Source: an uncultured Selenomonadaceae bacterium
GTDB taxonomy: Bacteria > Bacillota > Negativicutes > Selenomonadales > Selenomonadaceae
Direction: 5' to 3'
DNA: 64,000 bases
NCBI GenBank assembly: GCA_937902665.1
Contig: CALELM010000075.1
Location: 1-64,000, forward strand
Both the position numbers and the translations under genes were made by a program. Shown here piece after piece: positions 32,969 to 41,568 of this stretch (the stretch's first letter is position 1; each line of letters begins with the position of its first letter). The notes below the pieces were generated by a model that did no database searches, was not told the origin of the DNA, and saw only the letters and a program-made list of their open reading frames with translations.

Positions 32969-35900
32969 TTACGCGAGTTCTTCCTGTACCTGCTGTGGAA
33001 CGATGGTATCCAGCGTCCCTTCGTCATGCACCATAGGAGAGCATGAAACGAGTACGCGCCGGATTTCCTCTACGGCGATGCCGCTGTCTGCCATCGCACG
33101 GGAGATGGAACGATCCTGTTCCCATCGGTAGCAGTCTCCGTTGGCATGAAATGCCTCGGATGCGAGGGAAAGATATTTCTTGATGGTTTTATCTTCCCCC
33201 TGATAGTTTTCCGGTCTTCCCACCAAGGCGAGACGATCCTGCATTTCCGCTTCCTTGTCGCTTGCGTTTTCCTCGGCATGGATTTTCGCATTGACCTCGG
33301 CAAGGCGTTTGACTTTTTGCCGGTACTCATCCTCCTGCGGAAATGGCGTGTTGATGAATTCCTCTTTTTTCTCCTTTTCGCTCATGAGCTTTTCCAGCCT
33401 GTTTTGATGCTGTTCCAGACGTTCCTTGAACAGATGGGCAAAGGCTTCCAAACGCTGCGCGTTTTTCTCCGGCGTGCTGGCATAGATGGGAATATCTACG
33501 GAAGCGGCTCCCGAAACATGGAGAACAGGATGCTTGCTTGCAAACTCCTCTTTTTCCGTGACAGACACGCGCATCCCGCCATATTCGCCTTGTGGCGTTT
33601 TTTTGCCATGATACGCGCCTTCGCTGACGGCCTTGGCCAGTCTTGCAAGTGCCTTTCCGATATTCTCCGGGGGAATGGACAGATTGCCAAAAACAAGGTT
33701 TTTCTGGTCCTTTCCTGCTTCAATCTGTTCCATGCTCGTCTTAAAGCGTTCCACCGTCTCTTTTGCAACGGAAAGGCGTTCTTTGATGGAGCCAGCCAGC
33801 TGCGACCGATACAGGCCTTGGTTGTGCAGGTATGCGTTGCGCAGCGAACCGAGCTTTTCCAAGTCGTTTTGCAGCTCGAATTGCTGCTTGTAGAGCGGAT
33901 TGCCCGTGCAGCACGCTTTAATCTGCGCGGCTGTCATGGTGAATTCGTCGCAGTCCTCCGCGGAGCGCACGGACGTATGCGACTTCATGACCTGCCCGAT
34001 GAAACGCGCCTTTCGCTCGACGGTCTGCCACATATAGGAATCAAAGGTGGAATCCGTGACATAGCGGAAGATTTTTACGTTTTTGTTTTTGTTGCCACGG
34101 CGCACGATGCGGCCGAGCCGCTGCTCTAATTGCGACGGTTTCCATGGGCAGTCCAAATCATGCGTGGCAATGAGCTTGTCCTGCACATTCGTGCCGACGC
34201 CAAGCTTATCCGAAGAGCCTAACAGGACACGGACTTTGCCTTGCCGCACTTTTTCAAAGAGTTTCTTCTTTTCCTCCGTCTTGTCGTAATCATGGATAAA
34301 GGCGATCTCTTCTTCGCCCACGCCGCCTTTCATGAGTTTTTCGCGAATATCATCGTAGACGTTGAATCCCCCGTTTTTCCCCTTCGGCGTGGAGAGATCG
34401 CAGAAGACAAGCTGTGTCGATTTTTGCTGCTCTGTCTCATGATAGATATCAAGGATATTCTGCACGCATAGATTGACCTTGCTTTTCGCAAAATCCTTAT
34501 AGTCGGGATTCAAGATGCGTGGATCCAGCGAGGCGTTCATGCCATCCCGCATGACGGTCAGGATATTGTCCATCCCCTTTTTCGTCTTTTCATCTGCATC
34601 CGGCGAACGCCTTGCAGGATTTCCCTTGCGGACGTTTTCTGCCCGTTTGGCAAGTGCATCGACGATTTTCAGCTGCAGGGGCGACGGCTGCGCTTTGACG
34701 ACTTCGACACGATATTCCGGCACGGGAAGATTGAGATCCTCGAGCATTTTCACATCTGCGAACTCATGGAACATACGGGTAAGCTCAGGCAGATTGTTGA
34801 ATTGGGAAAAGCGCGTTTTCGAACGGAATCCCGTTCCCGCGGGATCAATCTCCATGGAGGTGACATCACGGCCGAAGCAGCTTGCCCATGAATCAAAATG
34901 CTGCAGTCCTTGGCTTTTCAGGCGTGACGGCTTCAAATACCGCTGCATGGTATAGAGTTCCGCCATGGAGTTAGAGACAGGCGTACCCGTCGCAAAGACG
35001 ACGCCGCGCTCTCCAGTCAGCTCATTGAGGTACTGCACCTTGGCCAGAAGATCCATGGTCTTCAAATTGCCTTGTGTGTTCAGCCCTTCAATATTCGTCA
35101 TGAAGCTAAGATTTTTGTAGTAATGCGCTTCATCGACATAAAGGCGGTCAATGCCGAGTTGTTCGAATGTATATTCGTTATCTTGGCTCTTGGAAAGGCT
35201 GTGCTGCACGTTGCTGAGCTGCGTACGCAGTTTTTTCAGGGCAAGCTCTATCTGCTTTACGGTAAAGGATCTTCCGCCGTTGTGCCGATTCTTCTTTTGT
35301 TCATTCAAGGCCTCGCAGAGTCGTTCGATCTCATCCGTCAAAAATTTTTCCTGCCGTTCCTTGGAGAGCGGCAGCTTTTGGAATTGCTCATAGCTTGCGA
35401 CAATCGCGTCCCAGTCTTGGCTGATGATTTTTGCGAAAAATTCCTTGCGCTTTTCTGCGCCTTGGAAGTCTTTTTCAGTTGCGACGAGAACTTTTGCATT
35501 GGGATAGAGGCGGTTGAACTCCGCGCCAAAGTCTGCAGTCAAGTGTTTCGGCATGATCATCAAGGCTTTTTTGCATAGCCCGATTCGCTTCGCTTCCATC
35601 AGGGAGGCCTGCATTTCAAAGGACTTGCCCGCGCCGACGGCATGGGCAAGAAGCGTGTTGCCTCCATAGAGGATACGTGCGACAGCATCCTTTTGATGTT
35701 CTTTCAGCTCCACTTCCGGCGACATGCCCGGAAATACGAGTTTCGATCCGTCATAGCTGCGCGGAACGAGGTTGTTGAAGTGACGGTTATAGTAAGCGAC
35801 CAAGCGATTTTTACGCGCCTCATCCTGAAAGATCCACTCTGTGAATTTGCTGCGGATGGCATCCATCTTTTGATTCGCCAGCATGGTTTCTTCCGGAAGC

Positions 35901-38900
35901 GGTATGGATGTTCCGTCCTCTTCTTTTTTGAATACCTTGACGGAACGATGATTGAGGGCAGCTTCCAAAAGCTCGATCGCATTTTTATAGGACGTGCCAT
36001 AGGTAGAACCCAGAGCGACGCTATCCGAGGAATTTGTCGCAAGTCCTGCTTTGTTTTCTATGCGCCATTCGCTCGTTGCCGCCGAATACTTCACATAGCC
36101 GGAGCAGGACATATTCGCGCCGAGAACCGCTTGGGCAAAGGTTTCTATGTCACGCGATGGAATCCACGTTGCGCCGAGATTGACGGTAATATCTTCCGCA
36201 AAGAGATCCTTGGGTTTGACTTTTTCAAGGGCTTCCGTATTCTTCTCAATACGCGAGAGCTTTGCCCGAAGCGCGAGGAAGGATTCCCCGTCCTGCTGCA
36301 TGGCAGCTTCCAGACGCTGGGCATAGGTTTCGACAAACGCATCCTTTGCCTCCTTGGAAAGCGCCGGCATTTCCTCTTTGTTCTTGCCAAAGGCTGCAAA
36401 GACATACTCTTTTTCCCGTTCATGCCCTTCGGCATACCACGAGTCGGGAGACAACGATGCCAGGCTTACCCCTATTTTCCTCAGTTCATCCTTTATGTTT
36501 TGGGACATCGGGAGGAGGGGCGTGTCAATGGGAACCCCGTTGGCCGCACACGCAATATAGAAATACGGCTGCTTGAATGTCTCTTCAAAAAGCTCCGGCA
36601 CTTCCTTGTGCAGGAAGTTCAGATAATCGTTGCGGCAAGCAGCGGAAGTGCATTTCAACGCTTGATAAAATGCGGCACGGTTTTTCGGATCGAAAAGTTC
36701 CAGCTTTTCCTTGTCGCTGAGATTGACAAGCGCCATCCAGTGATCAAACTTCTCTGGGAAAAGCGTCGCATTCTTTTCCACAGGCACGGCCAAGGATGGG
36801 CGTATCGTATTCTTTGCAAGCTCCCTTAGCGCATCACGAGTATCTTCATGGAGCTTTTTTAGATCTTCGAGTTTGCCGCGCACGTCGCCTGAGAGATATT
36901 CTTCTGCTGCGACGTACTGTCCTGTCTGCAAATCTTGATAGATTTCCTTGTATTCCAGAGCGGAAAGCAAGGATTCCTTTGTATCGCCCGTAAGTTTTTC
37001 CATGTAGGGGAAATCGACTTTGCCTTTTTCCTGCAAAGAGATGGCAAAGGCTTCATGCGGGGTATCAACGTGCTCAGGCGGTCGGTAGGAAAGAATCGTA
37101 CGTTTCGTAAAGAGGTCGGCAAGATTTTTGAATGTATCCTCTTCATAGTTTTCAAGCGAGCGGAAAAGCGAATACGAGGCATCATTTTTCCATGCACGCT
37201 GGAAGAAAGAATCTTCACGAATACGGCCGTAGGCGTTATGGTAGGAATCGTAGAGCTGTTTTAATTTTGTCTGGTATATGGCCAACTCCGCATCCGAACA
37301 AAAGGCAAGTTCTGCATCGAACATTTCACGCATCGTATCGCGCATATCAATCATCAAGGCATATTTCTTGTACTGTGCCTTGGTCAGTTTTTGCTCTTCG
37401 CTCTCACCTTTTGGATTGATGAAAATAATTTTCCCGTCTTTCTTGTAAAAGCCGTAGACTTTTCCGTCTGCCTCTGCCTCCGCTTCCTGCGGGACAGGAC
37501 GCTCTTCGAAGGACGCCTGATAAAGCCCTCTCGGAAGCGTGTTCAGCCGCTCTTTGAGTGCGGCCAGAATGTCCTCTTTTGTCGCAATCGATTCTACATC
37601 AACATCAATGCCATAGGCGGTTGTCTTGAAGGTATGCTCGCCCAGTATCTGCTCTGGATGTTCGTCGAAGTACGAATTATAGTAAAGCGGCACTTCTTGT
37701 ATTTTCCCTGTCTTGGTGTTGGTGCATTCATAAGGATGGTTCACGCTGTTTACCCACGACGGCATAGGAGCATCCTGCACAAGTTCCTGCTCCCGCTTGC
37801 GGAAGATCAAGAGATCTGTGACAACATCCGTCCCTGCACCTTCAAAAATCGTGTTCGGAAGACGAATCGCCTGTACCAGTTCCGCCTTTTTGGCAAGTTC
37901 CTCTCGAAGCGATGGGTCTTCCTTGTCCATCGTGCCATGCGAGGTAATCGCCACGACAAGACCACCGGCGCGCGTCTGATCCATCATACGCATGAGAAAA
38001 TAATCATGGACAAAATAGCTTTTCGGATAACGAGGATCCGATATGACGTGATTTCCAAAGGGAACGTTGGAAATCGCAAGATCAAAGGAACGATCAGGAA
38101 ACAGCGTCTTTTCAAAGCCTTTATTTATAATGGATGCACCATCTGTAGCGTAGCTTGCCACACGTGCCGACATCGTATCCAGTTCTACGCCCGTCAGGCT
38201 GCTCTTTTCCTTCATAGCCTCTGGCATATCGCGAAGGAAGCGGCCTGTTCCCGTCGACGGATCAAGGATATGCCCGCCGGAAAATCCCGCAGTACGCAGC
38301 CCGTCATAGATGGCAGAAATCATATCGGACGGCGTGTAGAAGGCGTCCAGCGTCGTTGCACGGGCAGACGCATATTCCACATCCGTCAAAAAATCCTTGA
38401 TTTCCTCATTCTGTACCTGCCACGAAGCATTTCCTTCATCAAAGGCTTCAGGAATGCCGCCAAAACCGGCATAGGCACGCAGGACGCGAAGTTCTTCCTT
38501 GTTCGGCAGATGCCCTGTCTCATCGAGGTGACGGACGATTTTCAGCGCCGCGAAATTCCGCGCAAATACCGCGCGTTTTCCTGCCATATCGGACATATCT
38601 GCTGCAAAGTCAAGAGATGCAATCTCGTCTGTCATAAAGGGAGAATCGACAATGAGAGGCGCAGGTTCTTCTTCCGTCTCTCCAGCATCCTCCGGCAGGA
38701 TTTCATCCTCTGCAAAATCCTCAACGTCAAAAGAATTCTCTTCCGATGCGGTTTCCGGCATCTGTGCTATCGGTTCATCAAAAGCAAGCGTGCTTTGCGT
38801 CTCATGCGTTTTTTCCCCTGTATCGATGGGATTTTCTGTACCAGAAAAAGCGGCTGCCTCCGTTTCAGTCGCTTCTTCTGATGACGTTTCCGCTGCTTCC

Positions 38901-40303
38901 TGCGCTGTTTCTGCCCAATCATCTGTAGAAAGCGGTTCTGCAGCTTGCGTCGCGCTATTTGGTTCTCTTGGCGTTTCTTCCTGCATGGCCGCCGCACGCT
39001 CCTGCGGGCGAACAACAGACGCCTCTTCCTGTACCCCCTGTTCTGCCATACGCGCAAAAGAGGCACGCAGATCGGCCATAGCCTGCTCATAGGAAGGTCT
39101 CGTGATCTCCATGAACGCATACTTTTCAAAATCGCTGTATTTTGTGCTTTGGCGCAGCGTATCGTATAGCGTGATATAGATATCGACCTTATCTTTCGGC
39201 AACGTTACAGACGAAACCATATCGTTAATAACCGCAAGGTCAACACGCAGACAATCGTTTGCCGCTTCTAGTATTCTTGCATCAAAATCTCCCGTGCTTG
39301 TGCTCTGGCCATGTTCAAAAGCCCGACCCAGCGCATCTGTGGTATTTTCCCGTCGTAGATCGGCTCCCACCCCCACTTGCTGTGTGTGAACCGGATTCCG
39401 TCCTTTTCCGCGATCTGATGCATCAGATCGAATTCCCGCTCTTCTTGTTCCTTCTCGTGATTCCGCAGGAAGTTCTCCAGCCTCCCCTCGCGCAGCATTT
39501 CCTTGTACTCCTCTGGACGATTCTCCATGAGATACGCCTTCATCCGACCGCGCCACGTACCCGTCGCGTACTCGTCGTAATCCTCCTCTGTCTCTTGCAG
39601 GTTCACTTTGTTCTCGTTCATTTTCTTTCTCCTTTCGTAATTCCTGAGAAACTTTTACCGCCTTTTCAACGGAAGCAAGAATCCCTCGTGCATATGCATT
39701 GACGTTGCCCAAGAAACGATCCATGCGCATCGTATCTGACGGCATAGACGCACGGGGATCAGATTCCTCATGTTCTATCCCTAATCTTTCGCAAACAATA
39801 TAAGCAACAGCAGCACGGTAAGCAGATCTAAGTTCCTCCTGTGGTTTATGTTCCACGGCGGAATCCACCGCTTGCATAACGGCATCCGTTATGCTTTCCT
39901 CGGAATCTGCGCCAAGCTCTTCCAAAACAGCCGCTTTATCTGCTTCATTGTACTGCCATGGAAGGTTTTTCGCTTGCTCTTTCGTCAAAGACGTATCGCG
40001 CACATCAACGACAAAATAGTTTTCATAGCCGTTTCCATTTTTCTGTGGGCGAATCAACGGGATCAGCGTTGCATCTTCCTTTACCGTTGCTCCAAAGGTT
40101 TTTCCCCAAACAGCAGCAGACGCAACAAGCGCTGTCCCCTCCGGCGCATTTTGGTGAAGAAGTGCCTGTGCCTCCCACGGATATTTGTGATACTTCGCCA
40201 TCGTCTGAAGAAAAGATAGATATTCTGACGGATTATCACGCAACGACTGATTTACAAAATGATATGCCTTGCCTTGCAAAGAGTTGTCAAAACGACCTGC
40301 CAT
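32969..40303 (-). CDS. Giant N6-adenine methylase-helicase fusion (ICE/DarB-like)
   Basis: 2444 residues. Residues 1-110 resemble the ArdC-type N-terminal domain found in ICE helicases. A low-complexity charged linker covers about 215-345 and a second acidic linker about 430-560. The methylase has the SAM motif ILDPSTGTGRFLRD near 680 and SNVPFG in place of the usual NPPF. The SF2 helicase has P-loop HAVGAGKS near 1553, VDEAHYYKN near 1724, FATGTPVSNS, and QLEQRLGRIVRRGN near 2063. The long C-terminal part is coiled coil. Such proteins (like phage P1 DarB) are thought to protect incoming DNA from restriction. AGGAGGAATAGTT precedes the ATG. A separate gene is nested within it at 39268-39621. 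Confidence 0.88.
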   Translation of the reverse strand: MAGRFDNSLQGKAYHFVNQSLRDNPSEYLSFLQTMAKYHKYPWEAQALLHQNAPEGTALVASAAVWGKTFGATVKEDATLIPLIRPQKNGNGYENYFVVDVRDTSLTKEQAKNLPWQYNEADKAAVLEELGADSEESITDAVMQAVDSAVEHKPQEELRSAYRAAVAYIVCERLGIEHEESDPRASMPSDTMRMDRFLGNVNAYARGILASVEKAVKVSQELRKEKENEREQSEPARDRGGLRRVRDGYVARSDEGVSHGESSRGVQGNAARGEAGELPAESREGTRRAGIRSDASDRGKGRNPVHTQQVGVGADLRRENTTDALGRAFEHGQSTSTGDFDARILEAANDCLRVDLAVINDMVSSVTLPKDKVDIYITLYDTLRQSTKYSDFEKYAFMEITRPSYEQAMADLRASFARMAEQGVQEEASVVRPQERAAAMQEETPREPNSATQAAEPLSTDDWAETAQEAAETSSEEATETEAAAFSGTENPIDTGEKTHETQSTLAFDEPIAQMPETASEENSFDVEDFAEDEILPEDAGETEEEPAPLIVDSPFMTDEIASLDFAADMSDMAGKRAVFARNFAALKIVRHLDETGHLPNKEELRVLRAYAGFGGIPEAFDEGNASWQVQNEEIKDFLTDVEYASARATTLDAFYTPSDMISAIYDGLRTAGFSGGHILDPSTGTGRFLRDMPEAMKEKSSLTGVELDTMSARVASYATDGASIINKGFEKTLFPDRSFDLAISNVPFGNHVISDPRYPKSYFVHDYFLMRMMDQTRAGGLVVAITSHGTMDKEDPSLREELAKKAELVQAIRLPNTIFEGAGTDVVTDLLIFRKREQELVQDAPMPSWVNSVNHPYECTNTKTGKIQEVPLYYNSYFDEHPEQILGEHTFKTTAYGIDVDVESIATKEDILAALKERLNTLPRGLYQASFEERPVPQEAEAEADGKVYGFYKKDGKIIFINPKGESEEQKLTKAQYKKYALMIDMRDTMREMFDAELAFCSDAELAIYQTKLKQLYDSYHNAYGRIREDSFFQRAWKNDASYSLFRSLENYEEDTFKNLADLFTKRTILSYRPPEHVDTPHEAFAISLQEKGKVDFPYMEKLTGDTKESLLSALEYKEIYQDLQTGQYVAAEEYLSGDVRGKLEDLKKLHEDTRDALRELAKNTIRPSLAVPVEKNATLFPEKFDHWMALVNLSDKEKLELFDPKNRAAFYQALKCTSAACRNDYLNFLHKEVPELFEETFKQPYFYIACAANGVPIDTPLLPMSQNIKDELRKIGVSLASLSPDSWYAEGHEREKEYVFAAFGKNKEEMPALSKEAKDAFVETYAQRLEAAMQQDGESFLALRAKLSRIEKNTEALEKVKPKDLFAEDITVNLGATWIPSRDIETFAQAVLGANMSCSGYVKYSAATSEWRIENKAGLATNSSDSVALGSTYGTSYKNAIELLEAALNHRSVKVFKKEEDGTSIPLPEETMLANQKMDAIRSKFTEWIFQDEARKNRLVAYYNRHFNNLVPRSYDGSKLVFPGMSPEVELKEHQKDAVARILYGGNTLLAHAVGAGKSFEMQASLMEAKRIGLCKKALMIMPKHLTADFGAEFNRLYPNAKVLVATEKDFQGAEKRKEFFAKIISQDWDAIVASYEQFQKLPLSKERQEKFLTDEIERLCEALNEQKKNRHNGGRSFTVKQIELALKKLRTQLSNVQHSLSKSQDNEYTFEQLGIDRLYVDEAHYYKNLSFMTNIEGLNTQGNLKTMDLLAKVQYLNELTGERGVVFATGTPVSNSMAELYTMQRYLKPSRLKSQGLQHFDSWASCFGRDVTSMEIDPAGTGFRSKTRFSQFNNLPELTRMFHEFADVKMLEDLNLPVPEYRVEVVKAQPSPLQLKIVDALAKRAENVRKGNPARRSPDADEKTKKGMDNILTVMRDGMNASLDPRILNPDYKDFAKSKVNLCVQNILDIYHETEQQKSTQLVFCDLSTPKGKNGGFNVYDDIREKLMKGGVGEEEIAFIHDYDKTEEKKKLFEKVRQGKVRVLLGSSDKLGVGTNVQDKLIATHDLDCPWKPSQLEQRLGRIVRRGNKNKNVKIFRYVTDSTFDSYMWQTVERKARFIGQVMKSHTSVRSAEDCDEFTMTAAQIKACCTGNPLYKQQFELQNDLEKLGSLRNAYLHNQGLYRSQLAGSIKERLSVAKETVERFKTSMEQIEAGKDQKNLVFGNLSIPPENIGKALARLAKAVSEGAYHGKKTPQGEYGGMRVSVTEKEEFASKHPVLHVSGAASVDIPIYASTPEKNAQRLEAFAHLFKERLEQHQNRLEKLMSEKEKKEEFINTPFPQEDEYRQKVKRLAEVNAKIHAEENASDKEAEMQDRLALVGRPENYQGEDKTIKKYLSLASEAFHANGDCYRWEQDRSISRAMADSGIAVEEIRRVLVSCSPMVHDEGTLDTIVPQQVQEELA
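39268..39621 (-). CDS. TnpV-like protein, nested in another frame of the giant gene
   Basis: 117 residues. Segments WRGRMKAYLMENRPEEYKEM, LREGRLENFL and, near the end, QMRWVGLLNMARAQAREILM follow the pattern of the TnpV family (YGRMRKTYLKEHRP...LLxxGKL...DQMEWVxxMNxI). A strong ribosome site, AAAGGAGAAAGAAA, precedes its ATG. It lies wholly within the methylase-helicase frame, where the larger protein is a meaningless-looking Arg/Gly/Glu-rich linker (residues about 228-345). That suggests that this stretch is selected mainly in the nested frame. The function of TnpV is unknown. Confidence 0.65.
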   Translation of the reverse strand: MNENKVNLQETEEDYDEYATGTWRGRMKAYLMENRPEEYKEMLREGRLENFLRNHEKEQEEREFDLMHQIAEKDGIRFTHSKWGWEPIYDGKIPQMRWVGLLNMARAQAREILMQEY

Positions 40304-40330
40304 AACTATTCCTCCTACTCATAAAACTTA

Positions 40331-40374
40331 GTTCTATTATAGGAGAAAATCCCTTCAAATTTTCCTGTGTTTTG
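40331..40374 (-). promoter_or_regulatory. Proximal promoter of the methylase-helicase gene
   Basis: The minus strand has AAATTTGAAGGGATTTTCTC followed by C-TATAAT (about 40341-40336). It is a diverged copy of the element-wide motif, keeping TTTGAAGGGA and the -10. Confidence 0.5.
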
Positions 40375-40407
40375 ACAAAGTTAGCGTATTGCACTCATTT
40401 CTCCTTC

Positions 40408-40451
40408 AATGTATCATACTCGCTTCTATTTTGCAACTATATATAGTTGCA
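40408..40451 (-). promoter_or_regulatory. Distal promoter with palindromic operator, methylase-helicase gene
   Basis: On the minus strand TTGCAA (40436-40431), 17 bp and TACATT (40413-40408, with TG in front) form a promoter. The perfect palindrome TGCAACTATATATAGTTGCA (40451-40432) covers its -35 box, just as at 29256-29275. Confidence 0.72.
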
Positions 40452-40485
40452 TTTTGAAGGAGCTTTATATTTCTATTTATCAGAG

Positions 40486-40685
40486 CACGTCTTTTTTTGT
40501 CCGCGACAGCATACAACTTCCGTCACTTGCCTTGCAAGGGCAAGCCTTACGGTGCTTACGCACCCTTGCAACGCGTTCCTCCAGCGGTACGCCTCTGCTG
40601 TCAAAAAAAGAAAATGCGCAGCGGGCAGGGGTGACGATGCAGGGAGCTTCGCCCCTTACGACCCCATATGAAAATGCTCCGCATT
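40486..40685 (+). repeat. About 195-bp direct repeat, copy 2
   Basis: The same block as 23814-24010, in the same orientation, again immediately followed by a plus-strand cluster of small genes. It ends in the hairpin GAAAATGC-TCC-GCATTTTC, intact in this copy and broken in copy 1. Confidence 0.85.
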
Positions 40686-40721
40686 TTCTCAAGAAGTTAC
40701 TTCGTGCCACAGGAGGTTCCT

Positions 40722-40931
40722 ATGAAAATCAAAAGAAAAATTACCATTCATGCAGAGTACGTTATCCCAGATTACCTATGGGAGTCTGCGACAGATGAAC
40801 AAAAAGAGGAGATGATTGCAAATTTCGAAACTGCGCTGAATATCGGTGCAGAGAATATCGAAAATGAAGACTCGGAGCTTTTCGCACCATTTGACTTTTA
40901 TACGGATTATGCAGAAAAGGAGGAGGAATAA
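40722..40931 (+). CDS. Small acidic protein of unknown function
   Basis: 69 residues, MKIKRKITIHAEYVIPDYLW at the start and a glutamate-rich end. CACAGGAGGTTCCT precedes the ATG at 40722; the longer frame begins inside the repeat and is rejected. It leads a three-gene plus-strand run with DUF4160 and DUF2442-like genes, which suggests a toxin-antitoxin-like or defence accessory role, not shown. Confidence 0.6.
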   Translation: MKIKRKITIHAEYVIPDYLWESATDEQKEEMIANFETALNIGAENIENEDSELFAPFDFYTDYAEKEEE

Positions 40932-40995
40932 ACTCGGGCAGCCGATGTGACCGTTTGGACAAGATGTGCTACAATAAATGTTATGGAGGAGGAAT

Positions 40996-41226
40996 ATGCC
41001 GACTTATTACAACAAGGACGGGATACGTATTGAAATGTGCCCGTGCGAAGAGGGGCATAACCTGCCGCATGTCCACGCATCATATGCAGGAAAAACCATT
41101 TTCTTCGCACTGACTGGTGAAATTTTAGCCGGTCATATTAACCAAAAGGCGCAACGCCGTGCCGCACAGTGGGTAAGAGAACATACAAGAGAGCTAGAGC
41201 TAGATTGGAGAAAATATCATGTGTGA
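40996..41226 (+). CDS. DUF4160 family protein
   Basis: 76 residues: MPTYYNKDGIRIEMCPCEEG, then HNLPHVHASYAGKTIFFAL and GEILAGHINQKAQRRAAQWV. The HVHA signature and the C-terminal helix are those of DUF4160, which is usually encoded just before DUF2442 and suspected to be a toxin-antitoxin partner. GGAGGAGGAAT precedes the ATG at 40996. It overlaps the next gene by 8 bp. Confidence 0.82.
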   Translation: MPTYYNKDGIRIEMCPCEEGHNLPHVHASYAGKTIFFALTGEILAGHINQKAQRRAAQWVREHTRELELDWRKYHV

Positions 41227-41506
41227 AATTTTTCGGACGAAGAAATCTGCTCGAAATGTCTATATTGAACTAGCGGACGGTGAATTTAGCGGCGTAAAAA
41301 AAATACCGCTGCAAAAATTCGAATGGGTAAAAACAAGAAAGGCGCAAGTCGCAAAAACGACCTGCACCTTTCTTTATGCGTGCTCTTCTACATTCTTTTC
41401 AATATCGTCTGCCGCATCCATTTCCTGCCGTTTGGCCTTTGATTCATGCACTTTGAATTGCTCGTTAAGATCTAAAACGAACCGTTCTAAGCGATTCAAG
41501 CGATAG
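41219..41506 (+). pseudogene. DUF2442-like gene, truncated
   Basis: Residues 1-38 (SARNVYIELADGEFSGVKKI, then PLQKFEW) match the DUF2442 core, in which strand-GxxxxVPLxWFP is conserved. After residue 38 the frame runs through the convergent terminator and into the antisense of the membrane-protein gene, giving Ser/Cys-rich nonsense (TCTFLYACSSTFFSISSAAS). The true C-terminus, normally a further 30-40 residues, has been lost. Confidence 0.65.
41335..41374. terminator. Terminator after the trbE operon
   Basis: AAGAAAGGCGCAAGTCG pairs imperfectly with CGACCTGCACCTTTCTT around AAAAA-containing loops. On the minus strand a T run follows. It abuts the stop of the 64-residue gene. Confidence 0.82.
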
Positions 41507-41568
41507 AAGAGCCAAAGAACTAGCAGGATAAGTACGGATACAAACGTGCCATAAAAGTCAATGAACAT
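41374..41568 (-). CDS. Small single-pass membrane protein
   Basis: 64 residues: MFIDFYGTFVSVLILLVLWL is one membrane helix, followed by a charged coiled-coil tail. It overlaps the end of trbE by 11 bp and is surely co-translated. Small membrane proteins beside VirB4 are common in conjugation operons; the role is unknown. Confidence 0.68.
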   Translation of the reverse strand: MFIDFYGTFVSVLILLVLWLFYRLNRLERFVLDLNEQFKVHESKAKRQEMDAADDIEKNVEEHA

